The notes: generated from the letters alone by a model not told the origin. A stretch of DNA of 64,000 nucleotides from Acidobacteriota bacterium (GCA_021325515.1 JAJPHC010000031.1:1-64000); one strand, 5' to 3'; positions 14,875 through 24,329 are shown, numbered from the stretch's first letter. Numbers and translations are program-made.

Positions 14875-17718
14875 ATGCGGGTCCGCCTCCTGGTGCTGGT
14901 CACGATTTTCCTTCTCGCGGCATCCGTCCATCCGCGCGAGCGAAGCTTTCGGCTGATCACCTTCTATTACACGGGGGAGCACAGCGGCGCAGGAACGCAG
15001 AACTTCGACGTCATTCAGGATGACCGCGGGCTGATCTACGTCGGCAATCTCGCCGGCGTGCTCGAGTACGACGGCGTCCGCTGGCGCGTCATCTCGCTGC
15101 CGCATGAAGCACCTGCGCTCCGGCTCAAGATCGTCAAGCCGGGCGTGATCGCCGTCGGCTCCGCGCCGGAGTTCGGCTATCTCGAGCGCGATGCGACAGG
15201 GACGATGCAGTACGTGTCGCTCGTGAAGCAGGTACCGAAAGACGCCGGCGACCTCGAGCAGATCGTACAACTCGATGTGCACGACGGCGTTGCGATCTAC
15301 TCGTTCAGCTCCGGCGTCCTCCTGCGCTGGGATGGGAAGAGTCTGACCAGAATCGGCGAGCCCGATCCTTCGCGCACGACGCTTGCCGTCGGCAACGGCG
15401 ACGTCATCACGTTGAAGGATCTCCGGACGATCCGCGGCAATGAGCTGGTGCCGATTCCGAACACGAGCTTCTTCGGCGGCAAGCGCGTTCGCCACGTGCT
15501 TCCGCTGGCGGATGGCAAGTTGCTGGTCTGGGTTTCGCGCGAAGGGCTCTTTCTGTTCGACGGATCATCGATCACGCCTTTCGCTCCACAGCTCTCGCAG
15601 CAGATCAGGCGCGATGCGGTCGCGGACATGATTCCGCTGACCGGCGGCAGAATCGCGGTGGTCACCCGCAGGCAGGGCATTCAGATCGTGCGGCAGGATG
15701 GCAGCGTCGAAGAAGCGATCGACGCCGGCACAGGACTTCCCGACAGCGACATCAATCACGGATTCGTCGATGCCGATGGAGCGCTCTGGCTCGCGATGGA
15801 CAACGGGCTCTCTCGCGTCGATGTCTCGTCGCCGTTTTCCTTGATCGATACCCGCGGCGGACTTCGAGGCAGTGTCGAGTCGCTCCTGCGCTTCAAGGGC
15901 GTGCTGTACGCCGGCACGACCAGCGGCCTCTATCGCATTACGACGACTCCCGAAGGGAAGCTCGCGGAGCAGATCGGAGCGGAGCAGCGCCTGACGGGGG
16001 GCTGGTCGCTCGTGTCGGTTGGCAACGACATCCTCTGCGGCGCCAATGACGCCGTTTACGTCGTGCACGACGGCACCTCGGTCGAGCGCCTCGAGGCGAC
16101 CGACTCGACGACGCCGTACGCCATGGTGGTGTCCAGCCACGATCCGAATCTCGTCTACGCCGGAACGGATCGCGGACTCCTCATGCTGCGGCGAACGGAG
16201 AACGGTTGGACGAGCAGCGGACTTCTTCCCGACTCGCCTCCGATGATCCGGACGATCACCGAAGAGGATGATGGCTCGCTGTGGCTCGGGACGTCGTTCA
16301 ACGGAGTCTCCCACGCGACGTTCCGTCCGAAACCGCAGTTCAAGCAGTATGGAAAAGATGCGGTTTACCCTGTTCATCTCGCGGGCCGGCTCGTCTTCCT
16401 CGTCGATTCGAAGCGCGTCTGCACGCTCGATGCGCGCGGACGGTTCACGATGGATCCGATTCTCGGCTCGATCGGCGAAGGCGATGAGATCAGCGCGATC
16501 GCCGAGGATCGCGAGAAGCGCATATGGGCTTCGTCGCGCAGCACGGGAGTGGGCGTTCCTTCGGCCGGGGGGAAGTATCGATTCGTCCCGAAGGCGCTCG
16601 CTGCGATCCCCGGTACCTCGGTCGACGTCATTCTTCCCGAGGAGGATGGCGTCATCTGGTTCGGCAGCGAGCGCGGCCTGGTGCGCTTCGATTCGCATTC
16701 GCAGGACTCCGTCGCCGCCGCACCGCGCGAGCCGCTTCTGCGCGGCGTGACGCTCGAAGGGAAGCCGGTGGAAATGCCGCGCAATGTTCCCTTCGGGCGC
16801 GCGCGTCTCCGCTTCGATGTCTCAGCCGCCTCCTACGATCCCGGCACGATGTATCAGTACCGGCTCGACCCTGTCGATGAGTCGTGGGGACCATGGACCG
16901 ACGAGCCGTTCACGGAGTTCCGAAATCTCTGGGAAGGCGACTACAGGCTGCTGGTGCGCACGAAGAACATTCGCGGCGCGGTGAGCAGCGTCGTGAAAGT
17001 GCCGTTCCATGTTTCGCCGCCGTGGTATCGCACGCCTCTCGCATGGATCGCCTGGCTCGTGATCGCGATTGCAGGAATCGGAATCCTGTTGCGGCTGCGC
17101 ACGCGAGCGCTCCGGCGCCGCGCGCGTATGCTGGAGAAGGAAGTCGCGGAGCGCACGCACGAACTGCAGGATGCAGTCGAGCGGCTGCGCATCGCGAACG
17201 TGAGACTGGAAGAGCTGTCGTTCGATGATCCTCTGACGGGGATCGCGAACCGGCGCCAGTTCGACGAGACGCTGCGCGCCGAATGGAGCCGCGCACGCCG
17301 CGCGCAAACGCCTCTCGCGCTGATCTTCATCGACATCGACTGGTTCAAGGCGCTCAACGACTCGCGCGGGCATCAGGTCGGCGATCAGTATCTGCGCGCG
17401 GTGGCCGACTATCTGAGCTCGAGCGCGCAGCGGAGCGGAGATCTCGTCTCGCGGTATGGAGGAGAGGAGTTCGCCCTCGTGTTGCCGAACACGGAGCTCG
17501 CCGCCGCCGCGCAGTTCGCAGAACGGCTGCGGAACGGAATCGAAGAGCTGTCGCTGCGCCACGATGCCGCCCCCGGCGGCCACCTCACAGCCAGCTTCGG
17601 TGTGGTGTCCGTGATCCCCGACGGCGACTGGACGCCAGCGGATGCGGTCGCTGCCGCAGATCGCGCGCTGTACATGGCGAAAGCCGAGGGGCGGAACAGG
17701 GTGGAGGTGGCGGCTTGA
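14875..17718 (+). CDS. Periplasmic beta-propeller sensor diguanylate cyclase
   Basis: A 947-residue inner-membrane protein that should make cyclic di-GMP from GTP. Signal peptide (LLVLVTIFLLAASVHP), then two propeller-like halves of Reg_prop repeats (about 35-630, e.g. DDRGLIYVGNLAGVLEYDG and EEDGVIWFGSERGLVRFD), a Y_Y_Y domain (about 640-712), one membrane helix (721-740), a short coiled coil (REEVAERTHEL-like region) and GGDEF (about 780-945). Active-site GGEEF is at 862-866. An intact inhibitory site RSGD is at 853-856, exactly five residues upstream. This is the layout of hybrid-two-component-like sensors with a cyclase output. The stop codon abuts the second GGGACCTAT array. Confidence 0.9.
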   Translation: MRVRLLVLVTIFLLAASVHPRERSFRLITFYYTGEHSGAGTQNFDVIQDDRGLIYVGNLAGVLEYDGVRWRVISLPHEAPALRLKIVKPGVIAVGSAPEFGYLERDATGTMQYVSLVKQVPKDAGDLEQIVQLDVHDGVAIYSFSSGVLLRWDGKSLTRIGEPDPSRTTLAVGNGDVITLKDLRTIRGNELVPIPNTSFFGGKRVRHVLPLADGKLLVWVSREGLFLFDGSSITPFAPQLSQQIRRDAVADMIPLTGGRIAVVTRRQGIQIVRQDGSVEEAIDAGTGLPDSDINHGFVDADGALWLAMDNGLSRVDVSSPFSLIDTRGGLRGSVESLLRFKGVLYAGTTSGLYRITTTPEGKLAEQIGAEQRLTGGWSLVSVGNDILCGANDAVYVVHDGTSVERLEATDSTTPYAMVVSSHDPNLVYAGTDRGLLMLRRTENGWTSSGLLPDSPPMIRTITEEDDGSLWLGTSFNGVSHATFRPKPQFKQYGKDAVYPVHLAGRLVFLVDSKRVCTLDARGRFTMDPILGSIGEGDEISAIAEDREKRIWASSRSTGVGVPSAGGKYRFVPKALAAIPGTSVDVILPEEDGVIWFGSERGLVRFDSHSQDSVAAAPREPLLRGVTLEGKPVEMPRNVPFGRARLRFDVSAASYDPGTMYQYRLDPVDESWGPWTDEPFTEFRNLWEGDYRLLVRTKNIRGAVSSVVKVPFHVSPPWYRTPLAWIAWLVIAIAGIGILLRLRTRALRRRARMLEKEVAERTHELQDAVERLRIANVRLEELSFDDPLTGIANRRQFDETLRAEWSRARRAQTPLALIFIDIDWFKALNDSRGHQVGDQYLRAVADYLSSSAQRSGDLVSRYGGEEFALVLPNTELAAAAQFAERLRNGIEELSLRHDAAPGGHLTASFGVVSVIPDGDWTPADAVAAADRALYMAKAEGRNRVEVAA

Positions 17719-17821
17719 TGGGACTATGGGACCTATGGGACCTATGGGACCTATAGGAAGAGACCGAAGAACGTTCCGCCCATAGGTCCTATAGGTCCTA
17801 TAGGTCCCATCCGTCCCATCC
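17719..17821. repeat. Inverted array of the 9-mer GGGACCTAT, copy 2
   Basis: Left arm 17719-17757 and right arm about 17779-17821 are reverse complements with a few mismatches (CCTATAGG variants) around a loop of about 21 nt. The left arm repeats TGGGACTAT-GGGACCTAT-GGGACCTAT as in copy 1 at 5126-5227. It starts directly after the TGA of the diguanylate cyclase. The following gene is in the same direction, so a hairpin here would separate two plus-strand genes. Confidence 0.92.
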
Positions 17822-17895
17822 TCCCTCCGGAATTTGTCCCCTCTTTTGCGCAGTTCCGCTAAATAACTTTTATCGTCCCAAGGAGACCCATCTTG

Positions 17896-20800
17896 ATGCG
17901 CCCACAGGTGTACTGGCTTACGTGTGTCTTTTTGATGCTGTTTGCTGCAGTCGCCGGCGCGACGACGATCGTCATGCCTACTGACGATCAGCTCATCGCA
18001 AAATCGCCGCTCATCGTCGAAGGAACGGTCGTGCAGTCGGCCGCGGTCGATCGCGGAAGTTCGATCTGGACCGAGACCACCGTCGCCGTGTCGAAGGTGC
18101 TGAAGGGAACGGCGGCGGAGACGGTCACCATCCGCGAGATCGGCGGCCAGATCGACAACAAGTTGACCAAAGTATTCGGCGCGCCGGAGTATCACAACGG
18201 CGAGCACGTGCTGTTGTTTCTCACGCCGACTCCGCGCGGCGACTACCAGACGGTCGATCTCTATGTCGGGAAGTTCGTCGAAGAGAGAACGCTTGCCGGA
18301 GAGAAGCTCTGGTCGCGGCATGATGACGTCAACGACGTCACGCTGCTCGACAGGGACTTCGATCCGATCGCGCCGGCGCACATGCAACGCGACGCGGAGC
18401 GCTTCGAGCAGTATGTCGGCGACCGCGCAGCGGGGCGCGCCGGCATCCGCGGCTACGAAGTCGCGAATCCGGTGATCGCGCACCAGCAGGAAGCGAGTCC
18501 GTCGCGCATCGAGTCGCAGTTCACGATGATCTCGGAGCCGACGATCTATCGCTGGTTCGCATTCGATCAGGGGCAAACCGTGAAGTGGTACAGCAACGGG
18601 ACGCAGCCCGGTTACACGAACGGCGGCGTCAATGAGATCCAGACGGCGATCAACGTCTGGAGCGGCTACTCCGCGGCCCTCATCCGCTACGCGTACAGCG
18701 GCACGACGGCGACGCTTGGCGGGCTCAGTTCCCCCAACGGCATCAACGAGATTCTCTTCAACGATCCGAAGAATGAGATCTCGGGTTCATGGAATCCGTC
18801 GACGGGCGGAGTCGTCGGGCAGGGCGGCTTCAACGCCGTGTCAGGAAGCGCGACGTGGAATGGGCCCTTCACCGCCGACGCGTCGCACACGCAGCGCGCG
18901 TACACCGCGTGGAACATCACCGAGGGAAATCTGACGATTCAGGACAACGTGTCGCCGTCGGCGGGCATCTCGAGCTCGACGCTTGCCGAGATCGTAGCCC
19001 ACGAGTTCGGCCACACCCTCGGCTTCGGCCACAGCAGCGATGCGACCGCGCTGATGTACGCGACGGTCTCGCCCGGCGGGCCGTCGCTGCGCGCCGACGA
19101 TCAGGTTGCCGCGCGGTGGCTCTATCCGAACGGTACGCCCGCGCCGCCGCCGGCTGCGTCCGCGCCTGCCGCGCCGTCGAATCTCGTCGCGTCCGGCAGC
19201 GGCCTCAACGTCACTCTGTCGTGGACCGACAACGCGTCTAACGAGACGCTGCAGTCGGTCTACATGGCCGCGGGATCGGGTTCCTTCTCGAAGGTTGGCG
19301 ATGTCGCGGCGGGAAGCACGTCCGTGACGCTGACCGGATTCACGGCCGGCACCTATCGCTTCTACGTCACCGCGTCGAATGCGACGGGCGAATCGGCGCC
19401 GTCGAACACTGCGTCGGTTACGCTCGGCTCGGCGGTCGCGCTGCAGGCGGCATTCGGCTTCACGCCGCAGAGCGGCATCGCGGGCCAGACGATGTTCACC
19501 TTCAGCGATCAATCGGCGGGCTCGCCGGCGTCGTGGCAGTGGAACTTCGGTGACGGCACCGGCTCGCAGCTTCAGAATCCGTCGAAGCAGTATGCGGCCG
19601 GCGGGACGTACAGCGTCACGCTGACGATCTCGCGCTCCGGCGCGGCTTCGTCGAGCGTGACGCACACGATCACGGTCGCGAACCCGGTCCCGGCGACGCC
19701 GCCGGTCGTTGCTGCATTCGCGTTTGCGCCGGATGCGCCGTCGACGAACCAGAGCGTCGCCTTCACCGATCAGTCGGCGGGATCGCCGGCGTCGTGGTCC
19801 TGGTCATTCGGCGATGGGTTCACGTCGTCGCAGCGCAATCCGCAGCATGCGTTCGCGAGTGCAGGAACCTACAGCGTGACGCTGACCGTCGCGAATGCAG
19901 TCTCGAGCAGCACGGTGACGCGTGCAGTCGCGGTCGTGCAGGCGATCGTGCCGTATCGTTCGCTGGTGCCGGTCATCACACAGACCGAGGGGGCAGGGGG
20001 CTCGTCGTGGCGGACGGAGCTGACGATTTTCAATGCGGGCGTCGAAGGTGTGGCGCCGCAGCTCATCTTCGTGCCGAGCGCGGGAGGTCAGGTGCAGTCG
20101 CGCGCGATCTATCTCGCGCCGCGGCAGTCGGTGACGTACTCGAATGCGCTGCTGGAGATCTTCGGACTCCAGAACACGGCCGGCGGGCTTGGAATCGAGG
20201 CGGACGGCATCACGGCGTCTCCTGATTTGCGCGTGTCGAGCCGCACGTTCACCGATGGAACCGCCGGCTCGTACGGCCAGGCCGTCGGTGGCGTGATGCC
20301 TGCCGATCTTCCGTCGACGACGTACCTGACCGGCCTCGAGTCGGATGCTGCGTTCCGTACGAACGTTGGCCTCGTCAATCGCAGCGCTGCTCCGGTCAAT
20401 GTCAGACTCGAGTTGTTCGATGCCTCGGGCAATCGAGTCGGTCTCACCAGCCTCGGGCTTGCGGCGAACAGCTTCCAGCAACTTCCGCTGACGACTCTCT
20501 TCGGCGGGATCGTGAGCCAGGTGCTGACGATGCGCGTGACGGCCGGCGCCGAGAATGCGGTCAGCACGTACGCCTCCGTCGTCGACAATCGCACGCAGGA
20601 TCCGGTGTACGTGCAGGCGTCTCCTGCGCCCGCCGGCGGACGGATGATCATCCCCGCCGTCGGTCATGTCGCCGGAGCGAACGGGACTTTCTGGCGCAGT
20701 GACGTAACGATGTACAACCCCACCTCGTCGGCGATGACGCTGTCGCTGCAGTATCTGCCGGCGGGTGCCGACGATCGATTCACGCAGGTGCGCACGGTGC

Positions 20801-21309
20801 CGGTCGCTGCCGGGAAGACGCTGATGCTCGCCGACATCCTGACGTGGATGGGCGTTTCGTCCGGCACGGGGGCGCTCGATCTCCGCTGGACCGCGGGGGC
20901 CGGACCTGTGGTCACAAGCCGCACGTACACGACGACGGCATCGGGCGGAACGTACGGCCAGTCGATCGATCCGGTCACGGAGTTCACGAATGATGCGTAC
21001 GTGCCGGGGCTGCGCAGCGATGCGCGCTATCGCTCGAACGTCGGCTTCGCGAATGGCGGCGACGACATCATCGGCGTGACGACCGAGCTGCTCGGAGCGA
21101 ACGGACAGGTGCTCGCCAGCGGATTCGTGACGCTGCAGCCGCGCTCACAAACGCAGATGCCGCTGGCCGCGATGTTCCCCTCGGTGAACGTGCAGGCCCT
21201 CGGCAGTGTGACGCTCAAGGCGCATGTCGATGGTGCGGCGAATCTGTTCGCGTATGGATCGATCGTCGACAACACGTCGGGCGATCCTGTGTTCTACGGC
21301 GGGAAATAG
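17896..21309 (+). CDS. Secreted matrixin-type metalloprotease with FN3 and PKD domains
   Basis: An 1137-residue exported protein. Signal peptide (CVFLMLFAAVAGA). The zinc site HEFGHTLGFGHS (369-379) with downstream ATALM as Met-turn marks a matrixin/metzincin protease. Then an FN3 domain (about 422-512), two PKD domains (about 515-598 and 602-683, each with QSAGSPASW.W.FGDG), and two tandem copies of a beta module of about 230 residues (683-910, SSWRTELTIFNAG; 915-1137, TFWRSDVTMYNPT). The N-terminal 200 residues act as a propeptide-like segment. A Shine-Dalgarno AAGGAG lies 10 bp before the ATG at 17896. Likely extracellular protein turnover or surface binding. Confidence 0.87.
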   Translation: MRPQVYWLTCVFLMLFAAVAGATTIVMPTDDQLIAKSPLIVEGTVVQSAAVDRGSSIWTETTVAVSKVLKGTAAETVTIREIGGQIDNKLTKVFGAPEYHNGEHVLLFLTPTPRGDYQTVDLYVGKFVEERTLAGEKLWSRHDDVNDVTLLDRDFDPIAPAHMQRDAERFEQYVGDRAAGRAGIRGYEVANPVIAHQQEASPSRIESQFTMISEPTIYRWFAFDQGQTVKWYSNGTQPGYTNGGVNEIQTAINVWSGYSAALIRYAYSGTTATLGGLSSPNGINEILFNDPKNEISGSWNPSTGGVVGQGGFNAVSGSATWNGPFTADASHTQRAYTAWNITEGNLTIQDNVSPSAGISSSTLAEIVAHEFGHTLGFGHSSDATALMYATVSPGGPSLRADDQVAARWLYPNGTPAPPPAASAPAAPSNLVASGSGLNVTLSWTDNASNETLQSVYMAAGSGSFSKVGDVAAGSTSVTLTGFTAGTYRFYVTASNATGESAPSNTASVTLGSAVALQAAFGFTPQSGIAGQTMFTFSDQSAGSPASWQWNFGDGTGSQLQNPSKQYAAGGTYSVTLTISRSGAASSSVTHTITVANPVPATPPVVAAFAFAPDAPSTNQSVAFTDQSAGSPASWSWSFGDGFTSSQRNPQHAFASAGTYSVTLTVANAVSSSTVTRAVAVVQAIVPYRSLVPVITQTEGAGGSSWRTELTIFNAGVEGVAPQLIFVPSAGGQVQSRAIYLAPRQSVTYSNALLEIFGLQNTAGGLGIEADGITASPDLRVSSRTFTDGTAGSYGQAVGGVMPADLPSTTYLTGLESDAAFRTNVGLVNRSAAPVNVRLELFDASGNRVGLTSLGLAANSFQQLPLTTLFGGIVSQVLTMRVTAGAENAVSTYASVVDNRTQDPVYVQASPAPAGGRMIIPAVGHVAGANGTFWRSDVTMYNPTSSAMTLSLQYLPAGADDRFTQVRTVPVAAGKTLMLADILTWMGVSSGTGALDLRWTAGAGPVVTSRTYTTTASGGTYGQSIDPVTEFTNDAYVPGLRSDARYRSNVGFANGGDDIIGVTTELLGANGQVLASGFVTLQPRSQTQMPLAAMFPSVNVQALGSVTLKAHVDGAANLFAYGSIVDNTSGDPVFYGGK

Positions 21310-21323
21310 GAGCGCATCCAATC

Positions 21324-21411
21324 ATCCCGGCTGAGCGAAGCGAATCGAGGGATCATCGGCGGCGCCGCGATGTTCCGGTGCCGTCGTTGACCCCTCGACT
21401 TCGCTCGGGGT
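21324..21411. repeat. Inverted GAGCGAAG..CGAGGG repeat pair
   Basis: ATCCCGGCTGAGCGAAGCGA...TCGAGGGATC (21324-21354) is mirrored by GACCCCTCGACTTCGCTCGGGGT (21389-21411), with GC-rich DNA between. The arms share the core GAGCGAAG and CGAGGG in inverted order. It fills the 117-bp gap between the matrixin and MFS genes. A dispersed intergenic repeat is the likely explanation. Confidence 0.6.
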
Positions 21412-21426
21412 AAAACCGGACTCCCC

Positions 21427-22647
21427 ATGTTCCCTGCTCTCCGCGAACACGACTACCGCCGCTTCTGGATCACGCAGTTCATCTCGAACATCGGGTCGTG
21501 GATGCAGTCGGTTGCGCAGGGATGGCTCGTCTATCGCCTGACGAATTCTCCGATGCTTCTGGGGATCGTCGGGTTCGCCGCCTCGGCTCCGTCGATCGTG
21601 CTGATGCTTCCCGGCGGCGTGCTCGCCGATCAGCTCGACCGGCGCAAGGTGCTGCGGCTGTCGCAGTGGGCGCAGACCTTCGCGGCGCTCGCGCTCGGCG
21701 TTTCGATCTGGACGCATCGGATCAACGTCTGGCAGATCATCGCCGCATCGCTGATCACCGGCGTTGCGATGTCCTTCTCGTCGCCTGCGTATCAGGCGAT
21801 GATCGTCGACCTTCTCGATGATCGAAAGAATCTGCCGAACGCAGTCGCGCTGAATTCGCTGCAGTTCAATCTCTCGCGCGCGATCGGACCTCTGCTCGCC
21901 GGCCTCACGCTCGCCGCGTGGGGGAGCGTGTCGTGCTTCATCCTCAATGCGCTGTCGTTTCTCCCTCTCATCCGGGTACTCGGCAGATTGAAGGATCGCC
22001 AGCGCCGCAACGTGACCGTGGAGCAGAGGATGATCGCGCGTCTCGCCGAAGGGTTCCGCTATGTGCGCGGCGAGCGCACGGTGCTGATTCTGTTGTGCGT
22101 GACGATGATCGCGAGTCTCTTCGGCTTTCCGATCATCACGCTCATGCCTGTCGTCGCCCGCACTCTCTTCACCGACGATGCGAGCGGCCTCGGCTACCTG
22201 ATGGCGGCATTCGGCTGCGGTGCTCTCGCCGCGGCGCTGATGCTGGCGCTGCGGATGCCCCCGGTGGAGCGGATGCCGCGAGTGATCAATGGCGCGATGG
22301 CAGTCTTCGGTCTCGCCATCGGAGCCATCGCGTTCGGACACTCGCTTCCGATCGTCGTTCCCCTCGTCTTCGTATCCGGATTGGCGATGGTGTTCTCGTT
22401 CGCGCTGGTGAATACATGGATTCAGCAACGCGTGCCGGACGAAGTTCGCGGCCGCGTGATGAGCATGTACACCTACTCGTTCTTCGCGTTTCTGCCGGTC
22501 GGCAATCTGCTGGCGGGCGCGATCGCGGAGCACGCCGGCCTGAAGAGCGCGCTGCTCGTCATGGGAGGCGGCGTCGTCCTCACTGCGATGATCGTCGCGA
22601 TCGCGCGCGTGGAGCCGCTACCCGATCGAGTCGAGGATCTCGCTTAG
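21427..22647 (+). CDS. MFS efflux transporter (EntS/MFS_3-like)
   Basis: A 406-residue inner-membrane transporter with about 12 helices in two halves. The opening REHDYRRFWITQFISNIGSWMQSVAQGWLVYRL is typical of the MFS_3/EntS-like branch; motif A-like LADQLDRRKVLRLSQ lies between helices 2 and 3. These proteins export small molecules, but no substrate can be assigned. The last 30 bp overlap the end of the convergent hemQ gene. Confidence 0.85.
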   Translation: MFPALREHDYRRFWITQFISNIGSWMQSVAQGWLVYRLTNSPMLLGIVGFAASAPSIVLMLPGGVLADQLDRRKVLRLSQWAQTFAALALGVSIWTHRINVWQIIAASLITGVAMSFSSPAYQAMIVDLLDDRKNLPNAVALNSLQFNLSRAIGPLLAGLTLAAWGSVSCFILNALSFLPLIRVLGRLKDRQRRNVTVEQRMIARLAEGFRYVRGERTVLILLCVTMIASLFGFPIITLMPVVARTLFTDDASGLGYLMAAFGCGALAAALMLALRMPPVERMPRVINGAMAVFGLAIGAIAFGHSLPIVVPLVFVSGLAMVFSFALVNTWIQQRVPDEVRGRVMSMYTYSFFAFLPVGNLLAGAIAEHAGLKSALLVMGGGVVLTAMIVAIARVEPLPDRVEDLA

Positions 22648-23352
22648 CTCCGTCCGGCGGCAGGTGTACATCGGCGTATCGCGCACGGTGTACTTCGACG
22701 ATTCCGTCTCGCGAAGATCCTGCACGAGATCGAGGAACTCGTGCGGCAGATCCGCTTCGAACGCGACGACGAAATCCTGGTCATCGAGCCCGAACGAATA
22801 CGTGGTGTTGATCTTCACGCGCGGATACTTGTGCCCGATCGCGATGTGCTCGTTCATGATGCGCTGGCGATCGGCCATCGGAAGCAGATACCAGTCGCGC
22901 GTCTTGACGAACGGATAGACGAAGAGGAACGGCCGCTTGCCGGGAACGATGCGGAGCCGCCGGCCTTCCTGTCCTTCGTGCACATGCTCGTCGACGTACT
23001 GCGAGTGCTTCGTCATCGAGAGATACGAGAAGGGGACGTCGAGGAAACGGCCGAGGATGGAGCGGTTGATGTCGGCGGCCATCTTCTGCATTGGCTCGAG
23101 GTCGTAGCCGATGCGCCACAGCATGAAGTCGACGCCGGCCTTGAGTCCCATCGTCGAGTAGGGGAGCAGCATCATCGGGCCGGTGTAGCGCTTCACGATC
23201 TCTTCGAACTCGCGCTTCGCCTCGGCTTTGACTTCCGCGGGCTGCGAGCGGAATGCGCGATCGACGCGGAAGAACATGAAGTTGACGAACTGGCGCTGCA
23301 AAGCGGTCTCGGCGGCTGCGGCAGGCTTCTGCTCAGGAGCTGTGGTGGTCAT
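22618..23352 (-). CDS. hemQ: Coproheme decarboxylase / chlorite dismutase-family HemQ
   Basis: A 244-residue enzyme of the chlorite dismutase superfamily that converts coproheme to heme b in the coproporphyrin-dependent pathway. Features: QFVNFMFFRVDRAFR N-terminal ferredoxin-like strand, FVYPFVKTRDWYLLP carrying the candidate catalytic Tyr, MNEHIAIGHKYPRVKINT carrying the proximal heme His, and the SFGLDDQDFVVAFE loop conserved in HemQ. Start at 23352, because the upstream extension lies in AT-rich DNA without family residues. Finding HemQ in a diderm implies the non-classical heme route. Convergent overlap with the MFS gene. Confidence 0.9.
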   Translation of the reverse strand: MTTTAPEQKPAAAAETALQRQFVNFMFFRVDRAFRSQPAEVKAEAKREFEEIVKRYTGPMMLLPYSTMGLKAGVDFMLWRIGYDLEPMQKMAADINRSILGRFLDVPFSYLSMTKHSQYVDEHVHEGQEGRRLRIVPGKRPFLFVYPFVKTRDWYLLPMADRQRIMNEHIAIGHKYPRVKINTTYSFGLDDQDFVVAFEADLPHEFLDLVQDLRETESSKYTVRDTPMYTCRRTELSEILDSIG

Positions 23353-23678
23353 GGGAAGACGGATTGTAGCCCCGTTCGGCGGCGTGATGGGGAAGTCCGA
23401 ATTTTCACCATCCGCAAAGCTCAGACCGCTTTCCATTCAAATTAATAACTGTGTGAAATCTGTGTGAACAGCGCATAAATAGTGGAGTTTCGCTTTCACT
23501 GAATTTACAGGCGGGTTTGTGGAAAGTGAAAACGGCGGATGTCAAGTGCACAAAACGCGCTGCTATGGATGAGGCCATTTATGCCTAAGTGATAGAAAAC
23601 AAAGATAGTTGGTTGATTTCGCCCAAAACGATGTGCAAACTGGAGAAATGCCGCTATTTTTGCGGCTTTTTGCGATTT
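23353..23678. other. AT-rich gap without a protein gene
   Basis: This 326-bp gap between hemQ and the end of tsaC is visibly richer in A and T than its surroundings and contains no credible coding frame. It holds scattered TGTGGAAA/TGTGAA motifs and ends in a plus-strand hairpin with a T-tract at 23650-23671. A small RNA read rightward would fit, but no promoter could be assigned with confidence. It also contains the hemQ upstream region. Confidence 0.5.
23650..23671 (+). terminator. Rho-independent terminator (plus strand)
   Basis: GCCGC, a 7-nt loop TATTTTT, GCGGC and then TTTTT form a textbook intrinsic terminator when read rightward. No annotated plus-strand gene ends nearby, since the MFS gene ended 1 kb earlier. 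Read leftward it would follow tsaC, but the trailing T-tract in that sense is only ATTT. Confidence 0.7.
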
Positions 23679-24305
23679 TCACAGGTTTTTCCGCAGCGTT
23701 TTCCACACTTTCTGTGAAAAGAAAACGTCCCCGGTCCGCTTGATCTCCGGCGTGTCGCTGCTGAGATCCACGATCGTCGAAGGTTCGCCGCTGAGCGCGC
23801 CGGCATCGACGATTCCGTCGAGCAGAGTCTGCAGTGAAAGCTCGAGTGCATCAGGCCGGTCGACAGGAGGTTGCCCGCTGCGATTCGCACTCGTCGACAC
23901 GAGCGGGCCGGTTCTCGCCAGCAGTTCTCGCAACCAGTCGAGCGCAGGCACGCGGCAGGCGAGCGTCTGCGCGCCGCGGCTGGCAGCGATCGGCGTCTGA
24001 AGCGGCAGGATGGCCGTCAACGGCGCAGGCCAGAGCCCATCGAGCTGCTGTCGATATCGCTCTGGAATCGTGATGCCGATTTTCTCGAAGTCCGCAGCAG
24101 ACGCTCCGAGTACGACGAAGGGCTTGTCGCCGTCGCGGCCTTTGATCGCTGCGACTCTGGCGACGGCGTCCTCGCTGTCTGCGAGCGCGTGCAGGCCGTA
24201 GATCGTGTCGGTGGGGAGAAGGAGCACGGCGCCATCGCCGAGGCAATCGGCAATGTCGTCGATCTGCTGGGGAGTGGGAACGTTGGAGAAGTGCCAGTGT
24301 TTCAC
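23679..24305 (-). CDS. tsaC: Threonylcarbamoyl-AMP synthase (TsaC/Sua5/YrdC)
   Basis: A 208-residue enzyme that makes threonylcarbamoyl-adenylate from threonine, bicarbonate and ATP for t6A37 tRNA modification. Family signature: LLLPTDTIYGLHALADSEDAV, RVAAIKGRDGDKPFVVL (the K-x-R/KP ligand region), LWPAPLTAIL, ACRVPALDWLRELL and STSANRSGQPP. It lacks the Sua5 C-terminal domain, so it is the short TsaC type. Partners (TsaD, TsaB, TsaE) are not in the window. Confidence 0.92.
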   Translation of the reverse strand: MKHWHFSNVPTPQQIDDIADCLGDGAVLLLPTDTIYGLHALADSEDAVARVAAIKGRDGDKPFVVLGASAADFEKIGITIPERYRQQLDGLWPAPLTAILPLQTPIAASRGAQTLACRVPALDWLRELLARTGPLVSTSANRSGQPPVDRPDALELSLQTLLDGIVDAGALSGEPSTIVDLSSDTPEIKRTGDVFFSQKVWKTLRKNL

Positions 24306-24329
24306 GCGTGAAAGTTTACGAGATGCCCG

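Noticed and set aside
17840-17895. Sigma-70 promoter before the matrixin gene
   Set aside because: TTGCGC is followed at about 17 bp only by TTTATC, a poor match to TATAAT, so it is not listed as a feature.
23353-23720. Replication origin in the AT-rich gap
   Set aside because: Only one or two 9-mers resemble DnaA boxes (TTTTCCACA). There is no dnaA, dnaN or cluster of boxes, so support is too weak.
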